Source of the DNA: Erysipelotrichaceae bacterium
Lineage (GTDB): Bacteria > Bacillota_I > Bacilli_A > Erysipelotrichales > Coprobacillaceae
Assembly (NCBI GenBank): GCA_018365815.1
Contig: JAGZJH010000027.1
Location: forward strand, 1 to 30,126
Direction: 5' to 3'
Length of the DNA stretch: 30,126 nt
Positions 8,613 through 16,599 of the stretch are shown piece after piece; position 1 is the stretch's first letter, and each line of letters begins with the position of its first letter. Position numbers and translations under genes: made by a program. The notes beneath the pieces are model-generated. The model was not told the DNA's origin. It ran no database searches and saw only the letters and a list, made by a program, of their open reading frames with translations.

Positions 8613-9395
8613 CTATTTTGTAAAAGCTGCAATTCCTAATGTTTTTTCTACGACAAACATAATTACAATTGTTGCAAGCATTAATAATACAGAAACTGCT
8701 GAAACAGTAGGATCGTAATTATATTCAATATAATTCATTAAAGTTGTAGGTAAAGTTGAAATTCCCGGCCCTTTTAAAAACATTGAAACAGGAATATTAT
8801 TGAATGAATTAATAAATGCTAACATAAATGCTGCACTTATTCCAGACGTAATGTTAGGTAATACAATTTTGAAAAAGGTTTTGATTTTATTACAGCCAAG
8901 TGACCATGCTACTTCTTCAATAGAAAAGTCGAATTGCTCTAAACTAGATCCCACAATACGAATAATATAAGGTAACACGACTAAAAAGTGTCCTAGTAAC
9001 AAACTTTCAAAAATCGGCATTTGTAATTTTAAAACTACAAATTGGAAAATTGAATACCCAACAACAATTCCCGGAACAATTGTAGGTGATAAAAAGAAAC
9101 TTTTTAAAATTTCTTTTCCTTTAACAGTAAATCTCGCTAAAGCATAGGCAGCTGGTATTCCAACTAATAATGCTAATAGAGTTGCAAATAAAGCAAGTTT
9201 TGCACTTAATGCTAGTGAGTCCATAAATGAAGGTGAGGCAAACACATTTCCAAACCATTTAAAAGTAAATCCTTTGATTGGAAAAGTGATAGTTGCTGCT
9301 TCACCAAAAGCAGTCACTGCTATAATAATTAAAGGGACAAATAAAAATGCAAAAACTAAAATTGAAAAAATAGCTAACGCTTTATTTTTACGCAT
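8613..9395 (-). CDS. ABC transporter permease, PotC-like
   Basis: Second membrane subunit of the importer, 260 residues with about six hydrophobic helices. The cytoplasmic coupling (EAA) loop is seen as EVAWSLGCNKIKTFFKIVLP, which docks on the ATPase in this family. The start is the ATG at 9395: GAGGTG lies 6 nt upstream and the GTG at 9404 is within that Shine-Dalgarno. The gene overlaps the stop of the first permease gene by 8 bp (ATGCGTAA), suggesting translational coupling. Family membership is clear; the substrate is not. Confidence 0.92.
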   Translation of the reverse strand: MRKNKALAIFSILVFAFLFVPLIIIAVTAFGEAATITFPIKGFTFKWFGNVFASPSFMDSLALSAKLALFATLLALLVGIPAAYALARFTVKGKEILKSFFLSPTIVPGIVVGYSIFQFVVLKLQMPIFESLLLGHFLVVLPYIIRIVGSSLEQFDFSIEEVAWSLGCNKIKTFFKIVLPNITSGISAAFMLAFINSFNNIPVSMFLKGPGISTLPTTLMNYIEYNYDPTVSAVSVLLMLATIVIMFVVEKTLGIAAFTK

Positions 9396-10221
9396 TGACT
9401 TCACCTCGACGATCTAATTTTGCTGCGATATAATTTAATACTTTCATTACAATAATAGTGGTAATAATCATTACCATTGCAATAACACTTGCCCCAGTCC
9501 AATCACCTAAAACAGAAGCTTTTTGATTTATAAAAGTAGCAAGCACTAAATTTTTAGGTCCCCCTAATAAAGAAGGGGTTGTATAAGCACTTAAAGCACC
9601 AGTAAATACTAATACACTTCCAACAATTATCCCTGGCACACTTAAAGGTAAAACTACTTTCACAAATGCTTTAAAACGATTTGCCCCTAAACTTTCTGCG
9701 GCTTCCATCATATCGTTATCAATATTTTCCATTACCCCCACTAAAGTGATAATCATTAATGGTAAAAACAAATAAATAGTTCCGATGAGAACCGAAAATT
9801 CTGTATATAATAAAGTTAACGGTTCATCAATAATTTTAAGTCCCATTAAAATAGAATTAACAACACCATTTTTCCCTAAAATATTAATCCATGCAAACGC
9901 ACGTACAACAGAATTTGTCAACATTGGAAAAATTGAAATTGCCATCAATAAACTACGCCATTTTTGATTACATCTTGAAATAAAATAAGCTGTCGGAATT
10001 CCTAAAATCATACACACAATCGCTGAGATTAAAGAAATTCTAAGCGTTCTTCCAAAAATTTGCATATAATAAGGATCTTTAAAAAATTCTACATATGCTT
10101 TTAAAGTAAAACCTTGATCAAAAACTGTTGGCATAATAATTGATAATAATGGCATTACCAAAAATACCACCAACATTACAATCCCAGGAACCAATAAAAG
10201 ATATTTCATCGATTTTTTCAT
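9388..10221 (-). CDS. ABC transporter permease, PotB-like
   Basis: First gene of the riboswitch operon; membrane subunit of a binding-protein-dependent importer. 277 residues with an N-terminal helix (about 7-29) and five further hydrophobic segments. The EAA coupling loop is EAAESLGANRFKAFVKVVLP. GAAGGGAG precedes the ATG by 7 nt, directly after the riboswitch terminator. Together with the next three genes it makes a complete type I importer (two permeases, ATPase, binding protein). Automated annotation would probably say spermidine/putrescine permease; the riboswitch and downstream deaminases make a purine-type cargo at least as likely. Confidence 0.92.
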   Translation of the reverse strand: MKKSMKYLLLVPGIVMLVVFLVMPLLSIIMPTVFDQGFTLKAYVEFFKDPYYMQIFGRTLRISLISAIVCMILGIPTAYFISRCNQKWRSLLMAISIFPMLTNSVVRAFAWINILGKNGVVNSILMGLKIIDEPLTLLYTEFSVLIGTIYLFLPLMIITLVGVMENIDNDMMEAAESLGANRFKAFVKVVLPLSVPGIIVGSVLVFTGALSAYTTPSLLGGPKNLVLATFINQKASVLGDWTGASVIAMVMIITTIIVMKVLNYIAAKLDRRGEVNA

Positions 10222-10236
10222 TACTTAACTCCCTTC

Positions 10237-10269
10237 AAAAAAAAATTGCCTCTATAAAACTAGACGCAA
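10237..10269 (-). terminator. Riboswitch-controlled intrinsic terminator
   Basis: Minus-strand hairpin TTGCGTCTA/TAGAGGCAA (arms 10261-10269 and 10246-10254, one G-G mismatch) followed by nine T, placed 9 bases after the aptamer. An alternative pairing exists: CTAT of the aptamer P1 3' strand with ATAG of the terminator, plus AGAAC with GTTTT. That would be an antiterminator. Ligand binding, by fixing P1, would then favour termination (an OFF switch). Confidence 0.85.
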
Positions 10270-10278
10270 AAAAGTTCT

Positions 10279-10347
10279 AATCATAGTACTGTCATTTACG
10301 GTAACAGTGTAGAAACTTTCATGCCATATTCATGATTTTATATGATT
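10279..10347 (-). promoter_or_regulatory. Purine riboswitch aptamer, C74 (guanine/hypoxanthine) type
   Basis: Complete 69-nt aptamer on the minus strand. P1: AATCATA/TATGATT (7 bp). P2: TCATG/CATGA core. P3: ACTGTTA/TGACAGT (7 bp with one T-G wobble, one pair longer than in xpt). Conserved core as in B. subtilis xpt: loop 2 ending ATATGG, joining strand GTTTCTAC, loop 3 CCGTAAA, and ACTATG entering P1. The specificity base equivalent to position 74 is C, so it should pair with guanine, hypoxanthine or xanthine, not adenine (U74). The base equivalent to U51 is U, arguing against the 2'-deoxyguanosine variants. It lies just after the promoter and before a terminator. Confidence 0.97.
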
Positions 10348-10358
10348 TAACATTCTGC

Positions 10359-10387
10359 ATTATATCAAAAAGGTGTGATATTGTCTA
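10359..10387 (-). promoter_or_regulatory. Sigma-A promoter of the riboswitch operon
   Basis: Minus strand: -35 TAGACA (10382-10387), 17-bp spacer, perfect -10 TATAAT (10359-10364). The predicted start near 10352 is about five bases before the aptamer, as expected for a 5' leader riboswitch. Confidence 0.85.
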
Positions 10388-10420
10388 ACTAATTTTAAAA
10401 AATATCGACAATTTAATGTG

Positions 10421-10455
10421 AAAAAAGCCATCTGTATCATTCTCACACGATGGCT
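10421..10455 (-). terminator. Intrinsic terminator, probably ending the sbcDC transcript
   Basis: Minus-strand hairpin with arms AGCCATC/GATGGCT (10449-10455 and 10426-10432), a 16-base loop that can pair further (GT/AC), then six T. It lies about 160 bases past the sbcC stop and just ahead of the riboswitch promoter, so it insulates the two operons. Confidence 0.7.
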
Positions 10456-10615
10456 AATATAAAATTTTAGTCATTAACATTTATCGACTCTTTCTCGATA
10501 ATAGGTAAGAATAAACAAAAAATTTCAATAATGATAAAGTTTATCAAATTATTAAAAAATCTTTTTTTTAAGGTTTACCCTAAAGTAAGAAAGAACCCCA
10601 TCATCTTTACCACTT
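10456..10615. other. Gene-free stretch with two inverted repeats, one Fur-box-like
   Basis: No coding frame of note. Two symmetric elements are visible: TTATCGA/TCGATAA with a 7-base loop (about 10480-10500), and TGATAAAGTTTATCA (10532-10546), a 7-1-7 palindrome differing from the Bacillus Fur box TGATAATNATTATCA at two positions. The region is the long 3' untranslated tail of sbcC. No gene starts close enough to be an obvious target. Confidence 0.4.
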
Positions 10616-13600
10616 TTAACATTTAATTTTTACTACACTTAAATTTGCTTCTTTTTCAACAACGATTTGATGATCAATTTGTTGTTTTAACTCTTGAACA
10701 TGGCTAATTATTCCAATCATTTTTTGATTTTCTTTTAACTGTAATAAAACCTGTAATGCTAATTGTAATGATTCACTATCTAAAGAACCAAATCCTTCAT
10801 CGATAAACAAAGTATTTAATTCAATACCACCTGCATAACTTTGAATCATATCAGACAATCCTAAGGCTAATGACAACGCAGCTTTAAATGATTCTCCACC
10901 AGAAAGCGTTTTAATATCCCTTATCGTTCCATTTTCAAAATCTTGTACTTGCAAGTCTAATCCTGATTGACGATTTCCACGCTCTTTTTTTCTTAACATT
11001 TTATAACGATGGTTGCTCATCTCATAAAAACGAATATTCGACAATTCTAAAATCTGTTCAAAATACATTGATAAAATATAACGTTCAAATGATAATTTCA
11101 TTGCGTTATTCCCCGAAGTAACGCTATATAAATCATAGTACGTTGCATACTTTTCTTCAATATGACTCATTGAAGAAGCAATTTTTTTAATTTGCTTAAA
11201 CACTTCTAAACGATTTTTATAATCAGTTAACTGTTCATGATAAGTATTAGTTAAACTTTGATGACTTTTGGTTAAAGTTTCAATTTCTTTATTTAATGAG
11301 GTTAAGTCTAATAAATCAGTACGTTCAAGATTTTGTGATAATTGAAGATATGTATTATTCGTTTGGTTATAATCGTTGCGATATTTTTCAATCTCTTGGC
11401 GATAAACATCAATTTTATTAATTTCTTTTGTATACTCTTCATATTGATTGAAAGAAGTAAAATGTTCAAGCACTGTTTTTTGCCACTGATTCAAATTTTG
11501 TTGTTTTGTATTTTGCCATTTTTCTAATTGTTGGTTGATTGAAATGATTTGGCCATTGTATTGATCAATCGTTGATTTCAATGTGTTATAATCTTTTGTA
11601 ATCAATTCAATTTGCATTTTAGTTTGATTAATCAGTGTATGCGTTGAATTTTGTTGTTCTTTGATTTTATGAATATCCATATCTTGAAAAGGATGAAGTG
11701 ACATCTGTCCTTTTAAATTAGATATTTGACCATCAAGTTCGTTAAGCTGTTGCCTAAGTGTATAGATTTGCTTTTGATTGATGAGTGATTCTTGATTAAG
11801 TGCATCGTAGCGAGTTAATAATTGTTGTTGTAGCGTGATATCTTTTTCAATTTGATTTAACTTTTCATCAGTGAATTGTTCTTGTTTCAATAATTCTAAA
11901 TATGAAGTATCTTCACGGATTTCTTTTTTCAATTCTATAATATTAGTTTGAATTTGTTTAATTTCAATATTTTCATTTTGTAACTTTAAATATTGACTTT
12001 CTTTTTTCTCTTGTGCTAATAATAATTGCTCTTTTTTAATTTTAAGACTTTCCTCACTAACTTCACGATTTGATAAAGTAGCTAATTTAAGATGATGGAG
12101 ACTTCCACATACCGGACAAGGCATTCCTTCTTTCAAATTTTTGGCTAAAATTCCTGCTTGTTCTTTTAAATATAACGCTTCTAATGTCGATACTTCTTGA
12201 ACTTGTGATAAATATAATTCATTTAATTTTTCAAATTGTTGAATGGTGTTTTTTTGATGGCTATTCATCGTTTCTAGTTGTCTTTCATAATCCATCATTT
12301 TTTTAAATTTTTGAATATCATTACTTAACTGCATCTTTTTAACAACAAGCGTTTCTTTTTGATGAGTTAAATTTAACCCATTTTGTCTTTGAATTCTAAT
12401 TTTTTCCATTTCATTAAGTTGGTTTTCAATTATACTTTCTTGTTGTTTAATTTTTAAAGTTAATTGCTTTGAAATTTTAAGATTATTTTCATATTCTTTT
12501 TTTAAATCCATATATTTTAAATAATCTTCTTGATATTGTGTGAATTTATCAATTTGTAAATATAACTCATTCACTTTATTTTGTAAATCAGGTAATTTTT
12601 GATAATCGTCTTTAGCTTTTTTAAAACGTGTTTGACATTCATTGAAACGCACTAAAACTTCATCTTTTTGTGTTTTTAAAATCTCTACCTGTGTTTGACT
12701 TTCGATAAACTTTTTTTGTTCGTCTTGACATAATTTAGCTTTCATTAACTGATTAAGATGATGTGAAAGTTCAGTGTAATCATTTTCTTGTTGTTTTAAT
12801 TTTTCAAGTTTGACTTGAAGCGTACGAAGTTCATTAATTCTTGTGTTTGTCATTTGTTCTAATAAAAAACGTTCTTTTAATAAATGAAGTTTTTGTTCAT
12901 TGTCATCTTTTTCATGTTTAACTGTTTTTAAATGCTCTTTTTCATCACTAAGTTGTGTATTTAATTTTGTCATATAATCCTTCAACAATAAGTCATCGTC
13001 ATCTTCTAAATTGATTTGACTTTTTAAAGTTTGAATTTGAATTTCATAATTTTCCATTCGTTTTTTAAGTTGAATGTATTCTTCTTTTAAACGATTTTCA
13101 AACTGTTCATATTTAAACGTATTAAACAATTTTCTAAATATTTTTTCTTTTTCTTCACTACTGGCAAAAATAAGTTTTGTAAATTCACCTTGAGCGATCA
13201 TTGCGATTTGTTTAAATTGCAAAATATCTATCCCTAATAATTCATTAATGGCTTTATTTACTTCTTTTGTTCCTGAAACAGTAGATTGATTAGGGCGTGT
13301 AAACGATGCTTGTGAAGAAATTGGGGTTTTTCTACCCGGTTTTAAATATTGTGGATTACGATGAATATGGTAAATTTCATTTTTAAGCTCAAATGTTAAA
13401 TCAACATAAGTATCACTATTAACAGGGGCAAAGTCACAACGCAATTGTTTAGCTTCACGATGATTACCACTAGCTTCACCATACAATGCAAAAACAATCG
13501 CATCAAAAATTGTCGTTTTCCCACCGCCGGTTGGTCCAGTGATTAAAAACAATCCTCCTTCACTTAATTTTTCAAAATCAATTGTGATGGTATTGGCATA

Positions 13601-13639
13601 AGGGCCAAAAGCAGATAGTTCTAATTTAATTGGTCTCAT
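10616..13639 (-). CDS. sbcC: SbcC, ATPase subunit of the SbcCD DNA nuclease
   Basis: Rad50-like SMC-family ATPase that with SbcD cuts DNA hairpins and processes ends during repair and replication. 1007 residues. Walker A GPTGGGKT (35-42) at the N-terminus, then a long Gln/Lys/Glu-rich coiled coil broken by the zinc hook CPVC (Cys508, Cys511), a second coiled coil, and the C-terminal half-ATPase with signature LSGGESF (from 912) and Walker B TLFIDEGFGSLD (about 942-953). This is the full Rad50/SbcC architecture. Its ATG overlaps the sbcD stop by 4 bp (ATGA), with GGAGG upstream, so translation is coupled. Confidence 0.97.
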   Translation of the reverse strand: MRPIKLELSAFGPYANTITIDFEKLSEGGLFLITGPTGGGKTTIFDAIVFALYGEASGNHREAKQLRCDFAPVNSDTYVDLTFELKNEIYHIHRNPQYLKPGRKTPISSQASFTRPNQSTVSGTKEVNKAINELLGIDILQFKQIAMIAQGEFTKLIFASSEEKEKIFRKLFNTFKYEQFENRLKEEYIQLKKRMENYEIQIQTLKSQINLEDDDDLLLKDYMTKLNTQLSDEKEHLKTVKHEKDDNEQKLHLLKERFLLEQMTNTRINELRTLQVKLEKLKQQENDYTELSHHLNQLMKAKLCQDEQKKFIESQTQVEILKTQKDEVLVRFNECQTRFKKAKDDYQKLPDLQNKVNELYLQIDKFTQYQEDYLKYMDLKKEYENNLKISKQLTLKIKQQESIIENQLNEMEKIRIQRQNGLNLTHQKETLVVKKMQLSNDIQKFKKMMDYERQLETMNSHQKNTIQQFEKLNELYLSQVQEVSTLEALYLKEQAGILAKNLKEGMPCPVCGSLHHLKLATLSNREVSEESLKIKKEQLLLAQEKKESQYLKLQNENIEIKQIQTNIIELKKEIREDTSYLELLKQEQFTDEKLNQIEKDITLQQQLLTRYDALNQESLINQKQIYTLRQQLNELDGQISNLKGQMSLHPFQDMDIHKIKEQQNSTHTLINQTKMQIELITKDYNTLKSTIDQYNGQIISINQQLEKWQNTKQQNLNQWQKTVLEHFTSFNQYEEYTKEINKIDVYRQEIEKYRNDYNQTNNTYLQLSQNLERTDLLDLTSLNKEIETLTKSHQSLTNTYHEQLTDYKNRLEVFKQIKKIASSMSHIEEKYATYYDLYSVTSGNNAMKLSFERYILSMYFEQILELSNIRFYEMSNHRYKMLRKKERGNRQSGLDLQVQDFENGTIRDIKTLSGGESFKAALSLALGLSDMIQSYAGGIELNTLFIDEGFGSLDSESLQLALQVLLQLKENQKMIGIISHVQELKQQIDHQIVVEKEANLSVVKIKC

Positions 13640-14769
13640 TGATCTCCCTCCATCTTTTCTAATAAATCATTAATAATTTCTATTTGGTTGGTATTTAGAG
13701 GTTGGTTTCTAATCAATTGATAAAATTCATTAAAAATAGTTCGATCATCAATTTTTCTAAGTTTAAAATCGTGTAAACTTGCTTCTTCTTTATTTAAATT
13801 CACATAATTGATTTGTAATACATTAGGATAAATTAATCTAAGTTGATCCATAGCTTGGGGTTTTAAAGTCGTATCAGTTAATTCAAAAAAGATATAATCT
13901 TGTGAATTTTTGACGATCTGATTATTAGAATTTAAAAATTCATTTAACTCACCTTTATATTTATTAAGGGTGATATCTGGTAAAAATTCTATTAATGAAA
14001 TTTGAATATGTTCTTTATCACTCATATCAACTTTACAAACTGATTTATTTTGTTTAACTTCATCAAATGAGTAACGTAGTAATGAACCAGAATATCTGAC
14101 TGTTTCACGTCCTATTTTTTGGGGAGCATGTAAATGTCCTAATGCGACATAATCATAATCATCAAATAAACTTACATCAATGACCTCACTCCCCCCAACA
14201 CTTAATATTGCCTCTGATTCACTTTCAATGACTTCTTCATTGTATCGTGCTACAAATTGATGTGTCACCATGACATTTTTTTTAGAGGTATCAATAGAAT
14301 GATGTTTTAAAACTGTTGCAATCGCTTCATGATAAGTTTTAACATTTGCCTCTTCATATAAATCATTCACTTGACTAGGTTTAATAAAAGGCAGTAAATG
14401 AAATACAACATCTTCATATTCAAATGTTTCAATTTCTTTAGACAAAATACTGCTGATCACTAATCCTTGTTGTTTTAAAATTGAACTTGCAAATTGTAAA
14501 CGCTCATAACTATCATGATTCCCACTGATGATTAAAACCTTTAATTTAAGTTCTAAGATTGCTTTTTCTAAAAATCGATTAAACAAACTCACAGCTTCAA
14601 TAGGAGGGACTAAACGATCATAAACATCTCCGGCGATGACTAAAACCGGGATTTTTTGAGTTTCAATATAATCTAATAGTTTAAATAACACGATTTCTTG
14701 TTGTTTTAAAAAAGAACGTTGACATAAAATTTTACCTAAATGTAAATCACCAATATGAACAAACTCCAT
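13636..14769 (-). CDS. sbcD: SbcD, nuclease subunit of SbcCD
   Basis: Mre11-like metallophosphoesterase giving the exo/endonuclease activity of SbcCD. 377 residues. Mn-binding motifs in order: GDLHLG (Asp8, His10), GDVYDR (Asp48), SGNHDS (Asn84, His85), a His in THQF and GHLH. A C-terminal capping region follows. Start ATG has AAGGAGG upstream. Directly coupled to sbcC. The preceding hydrolase gene ends in a terminator just upstream, so sbcDC needs its own promoter in the roughly 30-bp gap or relies on read-through; I see no clear promoter there. Confidence 0.97.
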   Translation of the reverse strand: MEFVHIGDLHLGKILCQRSFLKQQEIVLFKLLDYIETQKIPVLVIAGDVYDRLVPPIEAVSLFNRFLEKAILELKLKVLIISGNHDSYERLQFASSILKQQGLVISSILSKEIETFEYEDVVFHLLPFIKPSQVNDLYEEANVKTYHEAIATVLKHHSIDTSKKNVMVTHQFVARYNEEVIESESEAILSVGGSEVIDVSLFDDYDYVALGHLHAPQKIGRETVRYSGSLLRYSFDEVKQNKSVCKVDMSDKEHIQISLIEFLPDITLNKYKGELNEFLNSNNQIVKNSQDYIFFELTDTTLKPQAMDQLRLIYPNVLQINYVNLNKEEASLHDFKLRKIDDRTIFNEFYQLIRNQPLNTNQIEIINDLLEKMEGDQ

Positions 14770-14796
14770 AGCTTTCCTCCTTATAAAATACTTTAC

Positions 14797-14822
14797 ATCT
14801 AAAAAGATGCCTAAGCATCTTT
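14797..14822 (-). terminator. Intrinsic terminator after the alpha/beta hydrolase gene
   Basis: Minus-strand hairpin AAAGATGC/GCATCTTT (arms 14815-14822 and 14803-14810) with a 4-base loop, overlapping the hydrolase stop codon. It is followed by only a few T, so it may be leaky toward sbcDC. Confidence 0.65.
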
Positions 14823-15734
14823 AAACAATATCTTATCTAACCAATTAGAAATATCTTGGTAAACTTCTTCTTTATTTTTCTCATTTAAAATTTCATGATA
14901 CATGCCATCATATAATTTGCTTGTCACATTTTGATAACCGACTTGTTTTAAACGCTTCAAAGCTTGATTAAATTTTTTAACATTAATTAAGCATGGATCT
15001 TCAATTCCACTAATAAAATGGATAGGTAATTGTTGTGTTATATGCCAATCATTTAAACTATAAGCACTTTCCATAATGGCAAATAATTGATTAAATCCAT
15101 TTAATGTGAATATAAAATTACATAATGGATCTTGATCGTAAGCTTCTACTACTTTTAAATCTGAACATATCCATTGATGTGGGCTTTTGGCATTTTTTAT
15201 TTTACGATTAAATAAACCAAACGCTAAATAATTAATAAACGTACTTCGATGATGTACCCCTTTGATTTTACTTAATAAATACGTTAATGTTTTGGCAAAT
15301 GTAACGAAACGATTATAACTTGGACTACCACATATAATTAATCCTGAAATTGTATCATCATAGGTTTTGATATACTTTCTAGCAAGCATACTTCCCATAC
15401 TATGCCCTAGCATGATAATCGGTAAAAATGGATATCGACCTTTAATCCATTGATTGACTTGATATAAATCTTCACACATTTTAATATCACCGTTTTTACC
15501 AAAATACCCTAAATCATTTTGATCAACGATACTTTGACCATGTCCTCGATGATCATGTATGACACATATATATCCTTGTGTATTTAAGTATTGCATAAAA
15601 TCAATATATCGTTCTTTATATTCACACATTCCATGACTAATTTGAACAACCCCTTTAGGATTTTCAACATCGTCTACGCACAATATACTAATTGGCCATT
15701 GGTCTTTATTAGATTTAATTTTATCAGTATGCAT
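14811..15734 (-). CDS. Alpha/beta hydrolase, lysophospholipase/monoacylglycerol lipase-like
   Basis: Predicted serine hydrolase (Hydrolase_4/S33 group) acting on lysophospholipids or monoacylglycerols. 307 residues, no signal peptide. Oxyanion/lid-region motifs ISHGMCEYKERY and DHRGHGQS are typical of this group. Catalytic triad: nucleophile Ser112 in GHSMGS, Asp246 in SGIEDPC, His280 in GMYHEIL. The start is the ATG at 15734: AGGAG lies 8 nt before it, while a GTG at 15743 would overlap the Shine-Dalgarno. Follows the pseudouridine synthase gene by 14 bp on the same strand. The natural substrate is not known from sequence. Confidence 0.88.
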   Translation of the reverse strand: MHTDKIKSNKDQWPISILCVDDVENPKGVVQISHGMCEYKERYIDFMQYLNTQGYICVIHDHRGHGQSIVDQNDLGYFGKNGDIKMCEDLYQVNQWIKGRYPFLPIIMLGHSMGSMLARKYIKTYDDTISGLIICGSPSYNRFVTFAKTLTYLLSKIKGVHHRSTFINYLAFGLFNRKIKNAKSPHQWICSDLKVVEAYDQDPLCNFIFTLNGFNQLFAIMESAYSLNDWHITQQLPIHFISGIEDPCLINVKKFNQALKRLKQVGYQNVTSKLYDGMYHEILNEKNKEEVYQDISNWLDKILFKDA

Positions 15735-15748
15735 GATTTTCACTCCTA

Positions 15749-16597
15749 CTATAATTTCATTAATTGAATGAAAGATTGGGGAATATTTGCTTTAAAACTC
15801 ATTTTTTGATGGGTGATAGGATGAACCACTTCAACAACATGACAATGCAATCCTAACCTTTTAATTGGATTAGTTTTAGCCCCATATTTTTTATCTCCGA
15901 TAATCGAGTGATGGCAATCTTGCATATGAACACGAATTTGATTTTTACGACCGGTATCTAATCTTACTTCAAGTAAAGTATATCCTTTGATACTTTTTAG
16001 TTGTCGATAATGGGTAATAGCTAATTTTCCATTTTGTTTATCATTTGTTGAATAAACCATTTGTGTTTTACTTTCCTTTAAATAAGATTTAACCGTTTTA
16101 TTTAAAGCAGTTACTTTTCCTTCAACTATCGCTAAATATTCTCTTGTAAGGACTAATTCATTCCACGAATTTTGTAATAATTGCTTAATCTTTTCATTTT
16201 TAGCAAATATTAACACCCCTGAAGTTTCTTGATCTAAACGATGGACAATAAATACCTTTGCTTTATGATTCGATTCTTTTAAATAATCAGAAACTTGATG
16301 ATAAGCCGTTTTATTTTTTTCTGTTTGAGTGGCAATGGTTAACAATCCTGCGGGTTTGTTAATGACAATTAATTCTTGATCTTCATAAAGAATGTCTAAA
16401 CTTGTCGTATTTTTTGATGTTTTTAAAATCTCAATAACATCTCCTGATTTTAAAATATAATTATATTGTGTAACAACTTGATGATTAACTAAAACACATT
16501 TATGAGTTAATAAATTTTTAATCTCTTTTTTCTTTTTTTGTGGATATAACCTAAATAAATATTCTAATAATAATCCTTCTTGTACTATTTTATGCAT
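15749..16597 (-). CDS. RluA-family pseudouridine synthase
   Basis: Isomerises specific uridines in rRNA or tRNA to pseudouridine. 282 residues. An N-terminal S4-like RNA-binding segment (about 10-60) precedes the catalytic domain with HRLDQETSG (catalytic Asp122) and GRKNQIRVHM. Length and layout match the RluC/RluD/YlyB type; which uridine is modified cannot be told. The start is the ATG at 16597, two bases after the fructokinase stop; a longer frame to 16639 merely overlaps that gene. The ribosome binding site is weak (AGTGGT), suggesting coupling to the fructokinase gene. Confidence 0.92.
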   Translation of the reverse strand: MHKIVQEGLLLEYLFRLYPQKKKKEIKNLLTHKCVLVNHQVVTQYNYILKSGDVIEILKTSKNTTSLDILYEDQELIVINKPAGLLTIATQTEKNKTAYHQVSDYLKESNHKAKVFIVHRLDQETSGVLIFAKNEKIKQLLQNSWNELVLTREYLAIVEGKVTALNKTVKSYLKESKTQMVYSTNDKQNGKLAITHYRQLKSIKGYTLLEVRLDTGRKNQIRVHMQDCHHSIIGDKKYGAKTNPIKRLGLHCHVVEVVHPITHQKMSFKANIPQSFIQLMKL

Positions 16598-16599
16598 AT

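Noticed and set aside
10279..10347. Adenine-specific or 2'-deoxyguanosine-specific aptamer, considered because adenine deaminase is in the operon
   Set aside because: The base equivalent to position 74 is C, not U (so not adenine), and the base equivalent to U51 is unchanged (so not a typical deoxyguanosine variant).
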